From assembly GCA_964639525.1 (NCBI GenBank), contig CAZXDS010000006.1, forward strand, positions 1 to 35,945: a stretch of 35,945 nucleotides of DNA, in the 5' to 3' direction. The translations under genes were made by a program, and so were the position numbers. The stretch is from CAZXDS01 sp964639525 (GTDB taxonomy: Bacteria > Bacteroidota > Ignavibacteria > Ignavibacteriales > Melioribacteraceae). Below are positions 8,714 through 16,475 of the stretch, in pieces. The notes under the pieces are model-generated. The model saw only the letters and a program-made list of their open reading frames with translations, did no database searches and was not told where the DNA came from. The stretch's first letter is position 1; each line of letters opens with the position of its first letter.

Positions 8714-9889
8714 ATGAAAAGAAAAGATTTTATTAAAAATAGTGTATTAGTTACGGCCGGATTATCATTGTACCCGGGTTGTAAAGATTCAAATCCAATT
8801 GCACCAATCGAAATAATTTCGGAAACTCCACCATTTCCATATCTCGAAGTCTCCGGTACCCATTATGAAGTTGGGGAAAAAATTGGTGAGCATTTTAAGG
8901 GAATTATTGTAGAGATTTATAAAAGGATGGATAAAACAATACAATCATTACTTGGTTTAGCTAATTCAGAACCTGATAAATATTATAATCCATTTTATAA
9001 TGCCGCTCTGGAACGTTTTCCAGAGTATATTGATGAATTAAAGGGAATGGCTGATAGCAGCGGAATTCCTTTCAAAACAATCTTCTGCTACAATATGATA
9101 ATTGAAATTACAACGAAACATTCTTTGGATGGAGGAGGTCAAGTGCCATTTGATATTCCACACTTTGGTTGCTCTGATATATCCTATTCAAGTAATAATA
9201 AAACAATCATGGCACACAATGAAGATTTTGGGCAAGTAGTTGCTGACCTGATGTATGTTGTAAAAGCTTCAATACCAGGCAAACCTACATTTGTTGGTTT
9301 GAGCTATCCCGGAATGATATTAGGAATATGCCCGTGGATGAATGATGCAGGATTAGTCGCAACCGGAAATTTTATTACATCGCTACAAGTAAATGATACT
9401 ATACCCTGGGTATTTCTTGCACGCTCTGTTATGGAACAGAAAACCGTTGCCAATGCAGTAAATGCGTTGAAAGTTCCTTCTGCTTTTGCAGAACACTATC
9501 AAATAGGTTCATTTACGGAAAACAAAATTACATCCGTAGAGTTCACAGCAAATAATTCTGAATCTAAAAACTTAAGTGAATTTTATGTTCACACAAATCA
9601 TTTAATACTTCCTACAATGAAGGACTTGCCACAAAACCCTGACAAAACATCACAGATTCGGTTTGATATTTTGTCAGCTTTTGCAATAGAATACAAAAAC
9701 AAGATAAATGAAGTTACTCCTGATAAAATGGTTGAGTGGCTTAGTGATCATTCCGGTTATCCGGATTATGTTTGCGTGCATAAAGGAGGAACAACTATTT
9801 CAAGTAGTGTTTTTGATTTTCAAAAAAAAACATGGCGTTTGTATAAAGGAAATCCATGTCTCGGGTACTATAAAACAATTCGTTTATAA
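8714..9889 (+). CDS. C45-family autoproteolytic amidohydrolase/acyltransferase, exported
   Basis: 391 aa resembling the acyl-CoA:6-aminopenicillanic-acid acyltransferase (C45) family of N-terminal nucleophile hydrolases. The key feature is G152-C153 in HFGCSDISYS followed by KTIMAHNEDF. In this family autocleavage at Gly-Cys exposes the catalytic Cys. An N-terminal domain (LEVSGTHYEVGEKIG) fits the proenzyme part. The N-terminus (KRKDFIKNS, hydrophobic stretch, YPGC with Cys23) looks like an export signal with an imperfect lipobox. Relatives cleave or form amide bonds (penicillins, N-acyl amino acids, peptides). It is sandwiched between two beta-lactamase-fold lipoproteins, so a shared amide or D-amino-acid substrate is plausible but unproven. 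Confidence 0.82.
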   Translation: MKRKDFIKNSVLVTAGLSLYPGCKDSNPIAPIEIISETPPFPYLEVSGTHYEVGEKIGEHFKGIIVEIYKRMDKTIQSLLGLANSEPDKYYNPFYNAALERFPEYIDELKGMADSSGIPFKTIFCYNMIIEITTKHSLDGGGQVPFDIPHFGCSDISYSSNNKTIMAHNEDFGQVVADLMYVVKASIPGKPTFVGLSYPGMILGICPWMNDAGLVATGNFITSLQVNDTIPWVFLARSVMEQKTVANAVNALKVPSAFAEHYQIGSFTENKITSVEFTANNSESKNLSEFYVHTNHLILPTMKDLPQNPDKTSQIRFDILSAFAIEYKNKINEVTPDKMVEWLSDHSGYPDYVCVHKGGTTISSSVFDFQKKTWRLYKGNPCLGYYKTIRL

Positions 9890-9930
9890 AAAATCAGTTT
9901 AATTGATAAATGAAAAATGGAGAAACTAAT

Positions 9931-11157
9931 ATGAAAAAGATACTTATTATATTAATTACAATAGCTTTTATTCTATCAGCTTGCAAAGAAAACATAATTG
10001 AAACTATTCCAGACAATCTGCAAGGTGAATTACAAACTATGTTAGAAGATGAATATGCGTCTTACACAAAAGATAATCCGGATTTTGTTGGAGGTTTTGC
10101 TCTGCAAATCAAATCAAAAAGAGGAAATTATTTTGTTTCAAAAGGTATGGGCAAAAACATAACAAATCAAATACACTTTAGAGCAGCAAGCAATACAAAA
10201 ACTTTTACTTCAGCCGGAATACTTTTGTTATACCAAAGAGGATTGTTGAATATAAATAGCTTTATTACTGATACAATACCGGGTACGACAGAGCTTTTTA
10301 TACCCGATTTGCCGGAATTTAACATTCCTTATAAAAACGAAATTACTATTTGGCAACTACTTTCACATCGAGCCGGTGTATTTGATGTAACAAATACGTC
10401 AATTCCAAACACTGTTTTAGCTAATGTTCCTTATAAAGGGAAATTGTATTTGGAATATATAATGGCTACTGATCCAAATCATACATTCACTTTTGATGAA
10501 TTGTTAGGAGTGGTTGCAATATGTGAACTGTCATATTTTCCACCTGGAACTGATTACCATTATTCTAATCAGGGTTATTCATTGCTGGGTAAAATTATTG
10601 AGCGAGTTTCAGGGAAAACTTATAAACAATTTATGATGGATGAATTTGTAAATCCACTTGGCTTAACCGGAACTACTTTCCCTGATAAAGGGGATGACCA
10701 AATAATACCCAATCCATTTGTTAATGGTTATATTCAAGCAGAACAATTAGGAATTCTTGATGTTACAGAATCAAACATGTCAGGCAATGTAGCAGAGGGA
10801 AATCTTTTAACTACAGCCGATGATTTAAGTAAATTTATACGAATGCTACTTAAAGGTGATGGAGGCTTAAACCTTAACACCATAAACAATACAATGATGG
10901 ATTGCAGAGCTACGGGAGATGTAGGAGCTGGTGGATATGGTGCGGGACTTATGCATTGGAACAATATGGGATATGGACATAACGGTGCTCACGAGGGATT
11001 TTTGTCATATATGGTTGGTGATCCGGAAAACGATTTGGCAATTGTACTCTTTACAAATAGTTGGAATTTCAATAATGGATATGCGTCTTTTGGCACTGAG
11101 TTACATTTGTTAGAACAAATGTGTCGTCAAGTTAAATCAATTGTTGTAAATGAATAA
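9931..11157 (+). CDS. Second lipoprotein serine hydrolase, beta-lactamase/DD-peptidase fold
   Basis: 408 aa from the ATG at 9931. This start is chosen because GGAG lies about 8 nt upstream and it gives a clean lipoprotein signal (MKKILIILITIAFILSAC, Cys18); an in-frame ATG at 9910 adds seven unlikely residues. Catalytic SxxK is S87-N-T-K90 (RAASNTKTFTSAG), YxN is Y211-S-N213 (DYHYSNQGYSLLG), and an HNG motif occurs in GYGHNGAHEGF. It is paralogous in motif layout to the hydrolase at 7550-8692 and separated from the C45 gene by 41 nt. It is most like D-alanyl-D-alanine carboxypeptidase / alkaline D-peptidase proteins; actual substrate unknown. Confidence 0.88.
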   Translation: MKKILIILITIAFILSACKENIIETIPDNLQGELQTMLEDEYASYTKDNPDFVGGFALQIKSKRGNYFVSKGMGKNITNQIHFRAASNTKTFTSAGILLLYQRGLLNINSFITDTIPGTTELFIPDLPEFNIPYKNEITIWQLLSHRAGVFDVTNTSIPNTVLANVPYKGKLYLEYIMATDPNHTFTFDELLGVVAICELSYFPPGTDYHYSNQGYSLLGKIIERVSGKTYKQFMMDEFVNPLGLTGTTFPDKGDDQIIPNPFVNGYIQAEQLGILDVTESNMSGNVAEGNLLTTADDLSKFIRMLLKGDGGLNLNTINNTMMDCRATGDVGAGGYGAGLMHWNNMGYGHNGAHEGFLSYMVGDPENDLAIVLFTNSWNFNNGYASFGTELHLLEQMCRQVKSIVVNE

Positions 11158-11296
11158 GAACAGAATAAGATATCACTAATATAGAGTAAAATTAAATGTG
11201 AAAATAAAATAATTTCATATCAATTATAGTTCGTATAACAATGCTAATTGCTATCACTGTATTGGTTCAGCGTGAAAAGGGAAAAGATAAAAATAT

Positions 11297-11901
11297 TTAG
11301 GGATTGCTGAAAAGCTCAAAGCATAAATGAGATACTTAAGCTGTAGCTAACCCGATATTAAATTTAAATTTGTAAATAAAAGCTGTAAACGTTTCTGATA
11401 TAAAATATTTGACCTTTTCCCGATAGTTGAAAAAGGACAAAGAAAAAATAGTCGGTAATTTTTGATAGTTTATTAAATTCATTATGAAAAAGATTGCAGC
11501 AATCCAACTCTCAGAAGTGTCTTGTCTTCTTGCTCTTATTTTACTTAATCCGTAAGCGTTTTTTCCTTGCCCGAACTTACCTTTTCGCAGAATGCTGTGC
11601 ACTATATGATTTCTCTGATTGTTCTCTTTCCGCTTCTTTGCCTTTTCGTAATATGATTGGTCAACTATCGTTGCATCTATCTTCAGTTTCCCTTAATTCG
11701 TTTTCTCTTAATCATCGTTTCCTTTTGATTTGTTCTCCGGTTTCTGATTCGACTGCTTTTGTACCGTAACATCTAACTTTTCCCTTTTTATAAAGTGCAC
11801 ATCTTTTTACATCAATATATTAATTTTCTTGCACTTTATCAGGTTTATTTTCGCTCTAACTCTTCATTTATAAGGGTTACTTGTTTTTCAGCAAACCCTA
11901 A
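11297..11901 (-). mobile_element. Internally deleted IS1182-like element with both inverted repeats
   Basis: Left end TTAGGGATTGCTGAAAAGC (11297-11315) and right end TTAGGGTTTGCTGAAAAAC (reverse complement of 11883-11901) match at 17 of 19 positions, so both termini survive. The 605-bp interval is far shorter than a full IS of this family. Inside is a minus-strand fragment whose two conserved transposase blocks are fused by an internal deletion. No clear target-site duplication was found. The element fills most of the gap between the hydrolase operon and the cytochrome gene; I see nothing else in 11158-11296 or 11902-12094. Confidence 0.75.
11336..11692 (-). pseudogene. IS1182-like transposase fragment (internal deletion)
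   Basis: On the minus strand an open frame reads KLKIDATIVDQSYY (the conserved DATxADQ block), then directly EKAKKRKENNQRN, then GKFGQGKNAYGLSKIRARR and DTSESWIAAIFFIMNL, which is the conserved C-terminal block. In intact proteins I expect about 200 residues between these blocks, so the middle of the gene is gone. A stop precedes KLKIDA (TAA at 11693-11695), so the N-terminus is out of frame or lost. It cannot be an active transposase. The plus-strand ORF at 11494-11769 is its shadow. Confidence 0.78.
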
Positions 11902-12094
11902 TTAGCGTATATCTTCTTATTGTACCGTGCTTCTACATAGTTTGTCCATGTGATCTATTATTATGGTGTTATAAGTTAGAATAGAATTGGGTTATTTTCA
12001 AAGACAATTACATTCAGTTTATTTTTTAAAAATTTAAATAGTACTTATTTGGCAGAAGGTCTATTGTTGCAGAAAAACAAGACAATAATTTAAA

Positions 12095-12132
12095 ATAAAA
12101 ATCCCTCGTTGATAATTAATCTTCGAGGGATT
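12095..12132 (-). terminator. Rho-independent terminator of the octaheme cytochrome gene
   Basis: Stem AATCCCTCG / CGAGGGATT (12100-12108 and 12124-12132) with a 15-nt loop. On the minus strand it is followed by a T-rich run. It lies about 30 nt past the cytochrome stop codon. Confidence 0.75.
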
Positions 12133-12164
12133 TTATCATTTGCTCTTAAAAGAGAAACAGTAAA

Positions 12165-13412
12165 TTATTGTTTCTGAGGTTTATAATCCTTTCGCATCCA
12201 TTCTGCCAATTCTGTTATCTCTGTTAAATCTCTTTGCATTTCGCTCCAGCCATACCAAAGGGCATAGTCAGGACTTGCATGAAATGTACCTTGGAATGTT
12301 CGCATTCTATGCTCCAAAAACATAACAAAAAGTTTTTGTTCAATTGAAGTAGGCGCATCATGGAAAGTTAATAACATAGGATAAGCATAAGGATAATTTT
12401 TAGGTTTAGGAATAATGTTATCTTTATAAAGTCTGGAAATTATTCTAATTGCTTTTGCCATTAAACTATCGGCTGCTTTAATCATCATATCGCCCTTTTC
12501 CAATTCTCCTTTGGCGAAACTTTTTGAATGACAATTTTGACAAGTATTTATCATTTTGTCCCTTTCTTTTTGCCAGTCATCTTGTGTTAATCTAGCAATA
12601 TCAGCAGCTTTAACAACATCAAGTAATTTTGTCGGTTTCCCCTGTGGGTCCAAAACCCCTAAAGCTTGTAATATAGTTACCTGATCAGCAGCCCATTGTT
12701 TATCTTTAGGTAAAGGAAGACGAACAGCTAAAAATCCCCAAGCAGTACGAACATTATGATTACCATTCTGCATATGACAAGTTTGGCATGTAGGTGCAGC
12801 TGTACCTTCAGGTAGTATGCCTAATTGTTTCAATGAATTACGAACTCCATGCTTTGAACTGGAATACATCTCCCACTGAGGATGATCAAAACCCATATGA
12901 CAGGTTTGACAAGCTTGCGGTTGTTTTGCTTCTTTAACGGAAAATGTGTGGCGTGTGTGGCAAGCATCGCAGGAAGCATGTCCATAGTTAGAACCTTCAC
13001 TTTTTAATCGTTGGAGTTCTTTTTTTGATTTGATGCCAATTTTGTGGCAAGCGCCGCATCCTTTTTCTCCATCTACCAAAGGAGAAGGCTGCATGTGAAT
13101 AGTCGGCATTGCCATTAACGTTCCCCAGCCTTGTGAATGCTTTCCGGCAAGGAATTGTTTTACTTGAGTTTCATGACAGTCATTACAAGTTTCATAAGTT
13201 GGTAATTCCGCTTTGGCAAAATCTGTCATTGTAGTATGTTCATCACCATGACAAGTGGAACAATCCACATCATTTTTTGAGTGTTTACTAATTTGCCAAT
13301 CTTTTACGATGTTAGGTGTAACCTTGCTGTGGCAACTAACACAGTTTTGTGCATACACAGCAGATACCATAAAAAACATAGAGACAATTAAAGTGAATAT
13401 TTTTAATCTCAT
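12165..13412 (-). CDS. Octaheme c-type cytochrome, HAO-like
   Basis: 415 aa with a signal peptide cut near VYAQ and exactly eight CxxCH haem sites (Cys24, 51, 76, 119, 148, 168, 209, 291). All are ordinary CxxCH; there is no CxxCK, which argues against octahaem tetrathionate or ONR-type nitrite reductases. The C-terminal FHASPDYALWYGWSEMQ segment after haem 8 resembles the hydroxylamine-oxidoreductase family. It is shorter than typical HAO. Whether the cross-linking Tyr of true HAO is present cannot be judged here, so either N-oxide reduction (epsilon-HAO type) or oxidation is possible. Periplasmic. The strong ribosome-binding site GGGAGG precedes the ATG. It has its own terminator and appears monocistronic. 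Confidence 0.85.
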   Translation of the reverse strand: MRLKIFTLIVSMFFMVSAVYAQNCVSCHSKVTPNIVKDWQISKHSKNDVDCSTCHGDEHTTMTDFAKAELPTYETCNDCHETQVKQFLAGKHSQGWGTLMAMPTIHMQPSPLVDGEKGCGACHKIGIKSKKELQRLKSEGSNYGHASCDACHTRHTFSVKEAKQPQACQTCHMGFDHPQWEMYSSSKHGVRNSLKQLGILPEGTAAPTCQTCHMQNGNHNVRTAWGFLAVRLPLPKDKQWAADQVTILQALGVLDPQGKPTKLLDVVKAADIARLTQDDWQKERDKMINTCQNCHSKSFAKGELEKGDMMIKAADSLMAKAIRIISRLYKDNIIPKPKNYPYAYPMLLTFHDAPTSIEQKLFVMFLEHRMRTFQGTFHASPDYALWYGWSEMQRDLTEITELAEWMRKDYKPQKQ

Positions 13413-13506
13413 ACATCCTCCCTTTTAATGATTTGAAAAGTTTATAATCAGAAAAAATAATCCGCTTTTAAAAATAATAATTATTTCTGTTCTGAACAAA
13501 TTATTA

Positions 13507-13538
13507 CTAAACACAATCACTCAAAGGGAGAATATGCT
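13507..13538. repeat. Left flanking direct repeat of MITE copy A
   Basis: 32 nt abutting the left end of the MITE-like element. It matches 13798-13829 at 30 of 32 positions, including an exact 25-nt block starting CAATCACTCAAAGGGAG (13514-13538). It is interpretable as an unusually long target-site duplication. Confidence 0.8.
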
Positions 13539-13797
13539 CAGCAATTCAGCGTCAAAATTAAAACCAATAGTAACAGTTACTTACAACATTGAATGAAAAT
13601 ATTTTTCCGGTTAATTTTTTCAGAATGAAAATTGTAAAACCGACTTTCCAGTCGGTTTATTTTTTATTTTTTTTAATAAGAAACTTTTCTGCTGTTTTTC
13701 AAAGCTTTTTCTACATTTAACAATGAACAAACCGGAAGGTTTGTTCTACAATAAAAATTTAATATTGAAAGTTGCATTATTTGCCCCCGAATCGCTG
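13539..13797. mobile_element. MITE-like repeat, copy A
   Basis: Begins CAGCAATTCAG and ends ATCGCTG, giving imperfect terminal inverted repeats (CAGCAATTCAGCGTCAAA versus CAGCGATTCGGGGGCAAA). It contains two perfect 9-bp hairpins with 4-nt loops: AAACCGACT-TTCC-AGTCGGTTT (13637-13658) and GAACAAACC-GGAA-GGTTTGTTC (13725-13746). It is clearly homologous to 32439-32774 along its length. No coding capacity. It occupies the gap between the cytochrome gene's 5' side and the acidic-protein gene's 3' end, so it may also act as a terminator or structured RNA. Confidence 0.78.
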
Positions 13798-13829
13798 CTA
13801 ATCGCAATCACTCAAAGGGAGAATATGCT
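13798..13829. repeat. Right flanking direct repeat of MITE copy A
   Basis: Partner of 13507-13538, directly abutting the right end of the element. The two copies differ at two positions near the 5' end. It ends 12 nt from the last codon of the acidic-protein gene. Confidence 0.8.
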
Positions 13830-13840
13830 ATTATTTGTTT

Positions 13841-14761
13841 CTAATCATCATCGTTTTTCTTTTCTTTTATAATTTTGACTTTTATTTTTTTGCTTTTCAA
13901 TTTTGTACAATCGTTATCGCTTTTATCCGTATCACACTCTCTAATAATTATTATATTGCCGGCATCTCCGTCCGTGTCAAACTCAAAAGCGTTATCGTTA
14001 TTTTCCTCAAGATATTTTTCAGCATCTTCGCCCTCATAAACTTTTACATCTTCTTCTCCATTTTTTGTTGTTGTAACGGTTACTTTTAGTTTTCCGTCCT
14101 TTTTTTCAACCTCCACATTTTTATTAATCCCATCAGAATCATCATCCGATTGAATCCACAATTTATGTCCTTTTTTATTGTTCTTCTTGTTGAAAAAGAA
14201 GGTGTTCCCATGTTTCCCTTTTCCCATCATTTGAATATTAAAATTCTTCCCGTTGTGTTTTTTTAAGAATTCGTCAGCCTCTTTCCCTTTATAAGTTTTA
14301 ACGTATTCTTTCCCGTCTTTGGTAGTTGTTACGGTAACTTCTTTTTCACCGTTTTCAACTTCAACATTAATTTTCATTTTTGTTGATGCATTCAAAGAAT
14401 CATCATCAGATTCAGTAACCCAAACCAAATCTTTTCCCAAATGATGCTCGCCGTCTTCATCGTAATCTACTTTTATTACATAAACATTTTCACCGTCAGA
14501 GTCATCATCCCCAATAAATTCAACTTTCATTTCCCTTTTTGATTCTCGTTTGATTCTTTTGAGCATTTCTTTAGCAGCCTGACCTTCAAAAGTTGTCTCT
14601 CCATCTTCAGTAGTGATAACTATTTTTTGAACATCTCCTTTAACCTGTTTCAATTTAGATTTCCATGAATTATCCTTCTTATTTTGTGCTGACAAGTTTA
14701 TTGCCGCAAACAAAAATGATAGTGAAGCCAAAATGGCAAAATATTTTCTAACTGAATTCAT
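13841..14761 (-). CDS. Secreted highly acidic triple-repeat protein, function unknown
   Basis: 306 aa with a signal peptide ending near NLSAQ (about residue 26). The mature protein has three related repeats at about 40-85, 132-180 and 216-262. Each pairs a beta-strand block (VTVTTTKDGKEYVKTYKGK, VTVTTTKNGEEDVKVYEGE, or the diverged IVITTEDGETTFEGQ) with a short helix (EADEFLKKH, DAEKYLEEN, AAKEMLKRI). Repeats are joined by Asp-rich stretches (GDDDSDGE, ESDDDS, SDDDSDG, DTDGDAG) that could bind divalent cations. It is transcribed divergently from the histidine kinase at 14904, whose extracytoplasmic domain also has an FDSDD segment. GGAG precedes the ATG. I do not recognise a named family. A role as cation-binding partner or target of that two-component system is an inference. 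Confidence 0.8.
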   Translation of the reverse strand: MNSVRKYFAILASLSFLFAAINLSAQNKKDNSWKSKLKQVKGDVQKIVITTEDGETTFEGQAAKEMLKRIKRESKREMKVEFIGDDDSDGENVYVIKVDYDEDGEHHLGKDLVWVTESDDDSLNASTKMKINVEVENGEKEVTVTTTKDGKEYVKTYKGKEADEFLKKHNGKNFNIQMMGKGKHGNTFFFNKKNNKKGHKLWIQSDDDSDGINKNVEVEKKDGKLKVTVTTTKNGEEDVKVYEGEDAEKYLEENNDNAFEFDTDGDAGNIIIIRECDTDKSDNDCTKLKSKKIKVKIIKEKKNDDD

Positions 14762-14891
14762 ATAAACTCCGATTTGTTAATTGTTAAAATTATCATTCAA
14801 AATATACCTGGAACCATTATTTAATAATGTTAATGAATAGTTAATAATTGTTAAAAAAAGTTAAAATTAGGATTTAGTTAAAATGTTACCA

Positions 14892-14899
14892 TAAATTTG
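14892..14899 (+). promoter_or_regulatory. Candidate Bacteroidota -7 box, kinase gene
   Basis: TAAATTTG matches the TAnnTTTG -7 consensus and ends only 4 nt before the kinase ATG. That would give a nearly leaderless mRNA. No good -33 element is evident. Confidence 0.35.
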
Positions 14900-14903
14900 C
14901 AAT

Positions 14904-16475
14904 ATGAAAAAAGACAGAATCAAACTGGTTGTCGGATTAATGACTATAGCTGTAGTTGGGCTTATTGCTATTCAGTTTTATTGGATTATCCAAATGGCAA
15001 CAATTGAAAATGTTCGCTTTGAAAGGAATGTAAGTGATGCCTTAACAAAAGTTGTTGATAAACTTGAGGGGCAGGAAGCTGTTGAGATTGTGTTGGAAAC
15101 TCTAAATGAAGATACTCACAATAAGTTTTTTATTTTTGATTCTGATGATACTACGGAAGAAGGTAAGCAGCACAAACGTACTGAAATTTTTTCACACAAT
15201 GGTAAAACATTTAAAATTATTAATGATTCTACGTACAAATACTCAGTTTCTACAAAATCGGACTCTGGAATTGCAAAGATAGAAATTGAAACTCATTCAG
15301 TTGTTGATAATGACTCTGCAGATAAAAATGTAAGTGTTTCTGTTAATGCCAAGACCGTTTGGATTAAAAAAAAGGAATTGATTAATGAAGCGGTTGATAA
15401 AATATTTACTTCAGGGAAGAACAAAAAAATAACTGACCGTATAAGTAAAACAGAAATTGATTCATTATTAAAAAACGAATTACACAATAAGGGAATTAAT
15501 GCAAAGTTTGAATTTATTGTAATGAACAAAAAACACGGTACGGTTTTTATTTCTAACTCAACCGACAGCAATGTTACATTCGCCAATACGAATTTTAGAG
15601 TTCAACTTTTTCCGCAGGAATTATTTCAAACGCCTAATTATTTATTGGTCAAATTTCCTCACAAGAATTTGTATATTATTAAATCAGTGGGATTACTGCT
15701 TCTTCTTTCCATATTTTTAATTGCCGTAATTGTGGTTGTATTTTTTAAGACAATAAAAATGCTGCTGACTCAAAAGAAGATTACCGAGATAAAAAATGAT
15801 TTAATCAACAATATAACTCACGAATTTAAAACTCCGATTTCAACAATTTCGTTAGCTTGCGAAGCTCTTAACGAACCGGCTTTGACTACTGATGAATCTG
15901 CAGTTGCAAAATATTCAGATGTAATTAAGGAGGAAAACCAAAGACTTGGTTTACTTGTTGAAAACCTGTTGAATTCTGCTGCAATTGAAAAAGGTAATTA
16001 CGAACTAAAACGAAAAGAAACAAACATTAATGGGCTATTAAAAAATTCCGCTCAAAATTTTGCAAAAAGTATTGCCAATCTTAACGGTACATTACAATTG
16101 AATTTAGACGAAAGCATTGAAAATATTGCCGCTGATTCATTTCATTTACTGAATGCTTTTAATAACTTGATTGATAATGCCGTTAAATATTCAAATGAGA
16201 CTCCTACAATTATAATCAGCACAAAAACGACAAAAAACGGAATGCTGATACAATTTGAAGATAACGGATGCGGGATTGACAAAAAACATCATGCTAAAAT
16301 TTTTGATACGTTTTATAGAGTTCCAACGGGAAATATTCACAATGTTAAAGGACATGGAATCGGTTTGAGTTATGTAAAACAAATGATTGAAGCACATGGC
16401 GGTAAGATTTACGTTGAGAGTACAAAAGGGAAGGGAAGCAAGTTTACAATATTTTTGCAATATGATGAAAACTGA
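14904..16475 (+). CDS. Membrane sensor histidine kinase
   Basis: 523 aa. Transmembrane helix 1 at about 9-30, a periplasmic domain of about 225 residues, transmembrane helix 2 at about 258-282, HisKA with THEFKTP (His about 305), and HATPase with NLIDNAVKYS, EDNGCGID and GHGIGLSYVKQMIEAHGG. The periplasmic region contains FDSDDTTEEG and HNGKTFKI segments but no named sensor domain that I recognise. The next gene, an OmpR-type regulator, starts inside its 3' end, so the two form a co-translated pair. The divergent acidic secreted protein and downstream beta-solenoid protein are plausible regulon members. A signal such as cations or envelope stress is inferred only from that acidic neighbour. 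Confidence 0.92.
   Translation: MKKDRIKLVVGLMTIAVVGLIAIQFYWIIQMATIENVRFERNVSDALTKVVDKLEGQEAVEIVLETLNEDTHNKFFIFDSDDTTEEGKQHKRTEIFSHNGKTFKIINDSTYKYSVSTKSDSGIAKIEIETHSVVDNDSADKNVSVSVNAKTVWIKKKELINEAVDKIFTSGKNKKITDRISKTEIDSLLKNELHNKGINAKFEFIVMNKKHGTVFISNSTDSNVTFANTNFRVQLFPQELFQTPNYLLVKFPHKNLYIIKSVGLLLLLSIFLIAVIVVVFFKTIKMLLTQKKITEIKNDLINNITHEFKTPISTISLACEALNEPALTTDESAVAKYSDVIKEENQRLGLLVENLLNSAAIEKGNYELKRKETNINGLLKNSAQNFAKSIANLNGTLQLNLDESIENIAADSFHLLNAFNNLIDNAVKYSNETPTIIISTKTTKNGMLIQFEDNGCGIDKKHHAKIFDTFYRVPTGNIHNVKGHGIGLSYVKQMIEAHGGKIYVESTKGKGSKFTIFLQYDEN

Noticed and set aside
11494..11769. 91-aa plus-strand ORF
   Set aside because: Antisense of the degraded IS1182-like transposase; no family resemblance of its own.
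13637..13658. Simple terminator for the acidic-protein gene
   Set aside because: The hairpin is part of a repeat that recurs at 32568-32607 between divergent promoters, so a dedicated terminator role is not supported, although termination may be a side effect.
13507..13829. CRISPR array from the flanking direct repeats
   Set aside because: Only two repeat copies separated by 259 nt of element sequence; no regular spacers and no cas genes.
13835..14089. 84-aa hydrophobic plus-strand ORF
   Set aside because: Phe/Ile-rich shadow of the Lys/Asp-rich 3' end of the acidic-protein gene.
16387..16461. N-terminal extension of the OmpR-type regulator
   Set aside because: It lies over conserved kinase ATPase codons in another frame, and the receiver domain starts right after the ATG at 16462.
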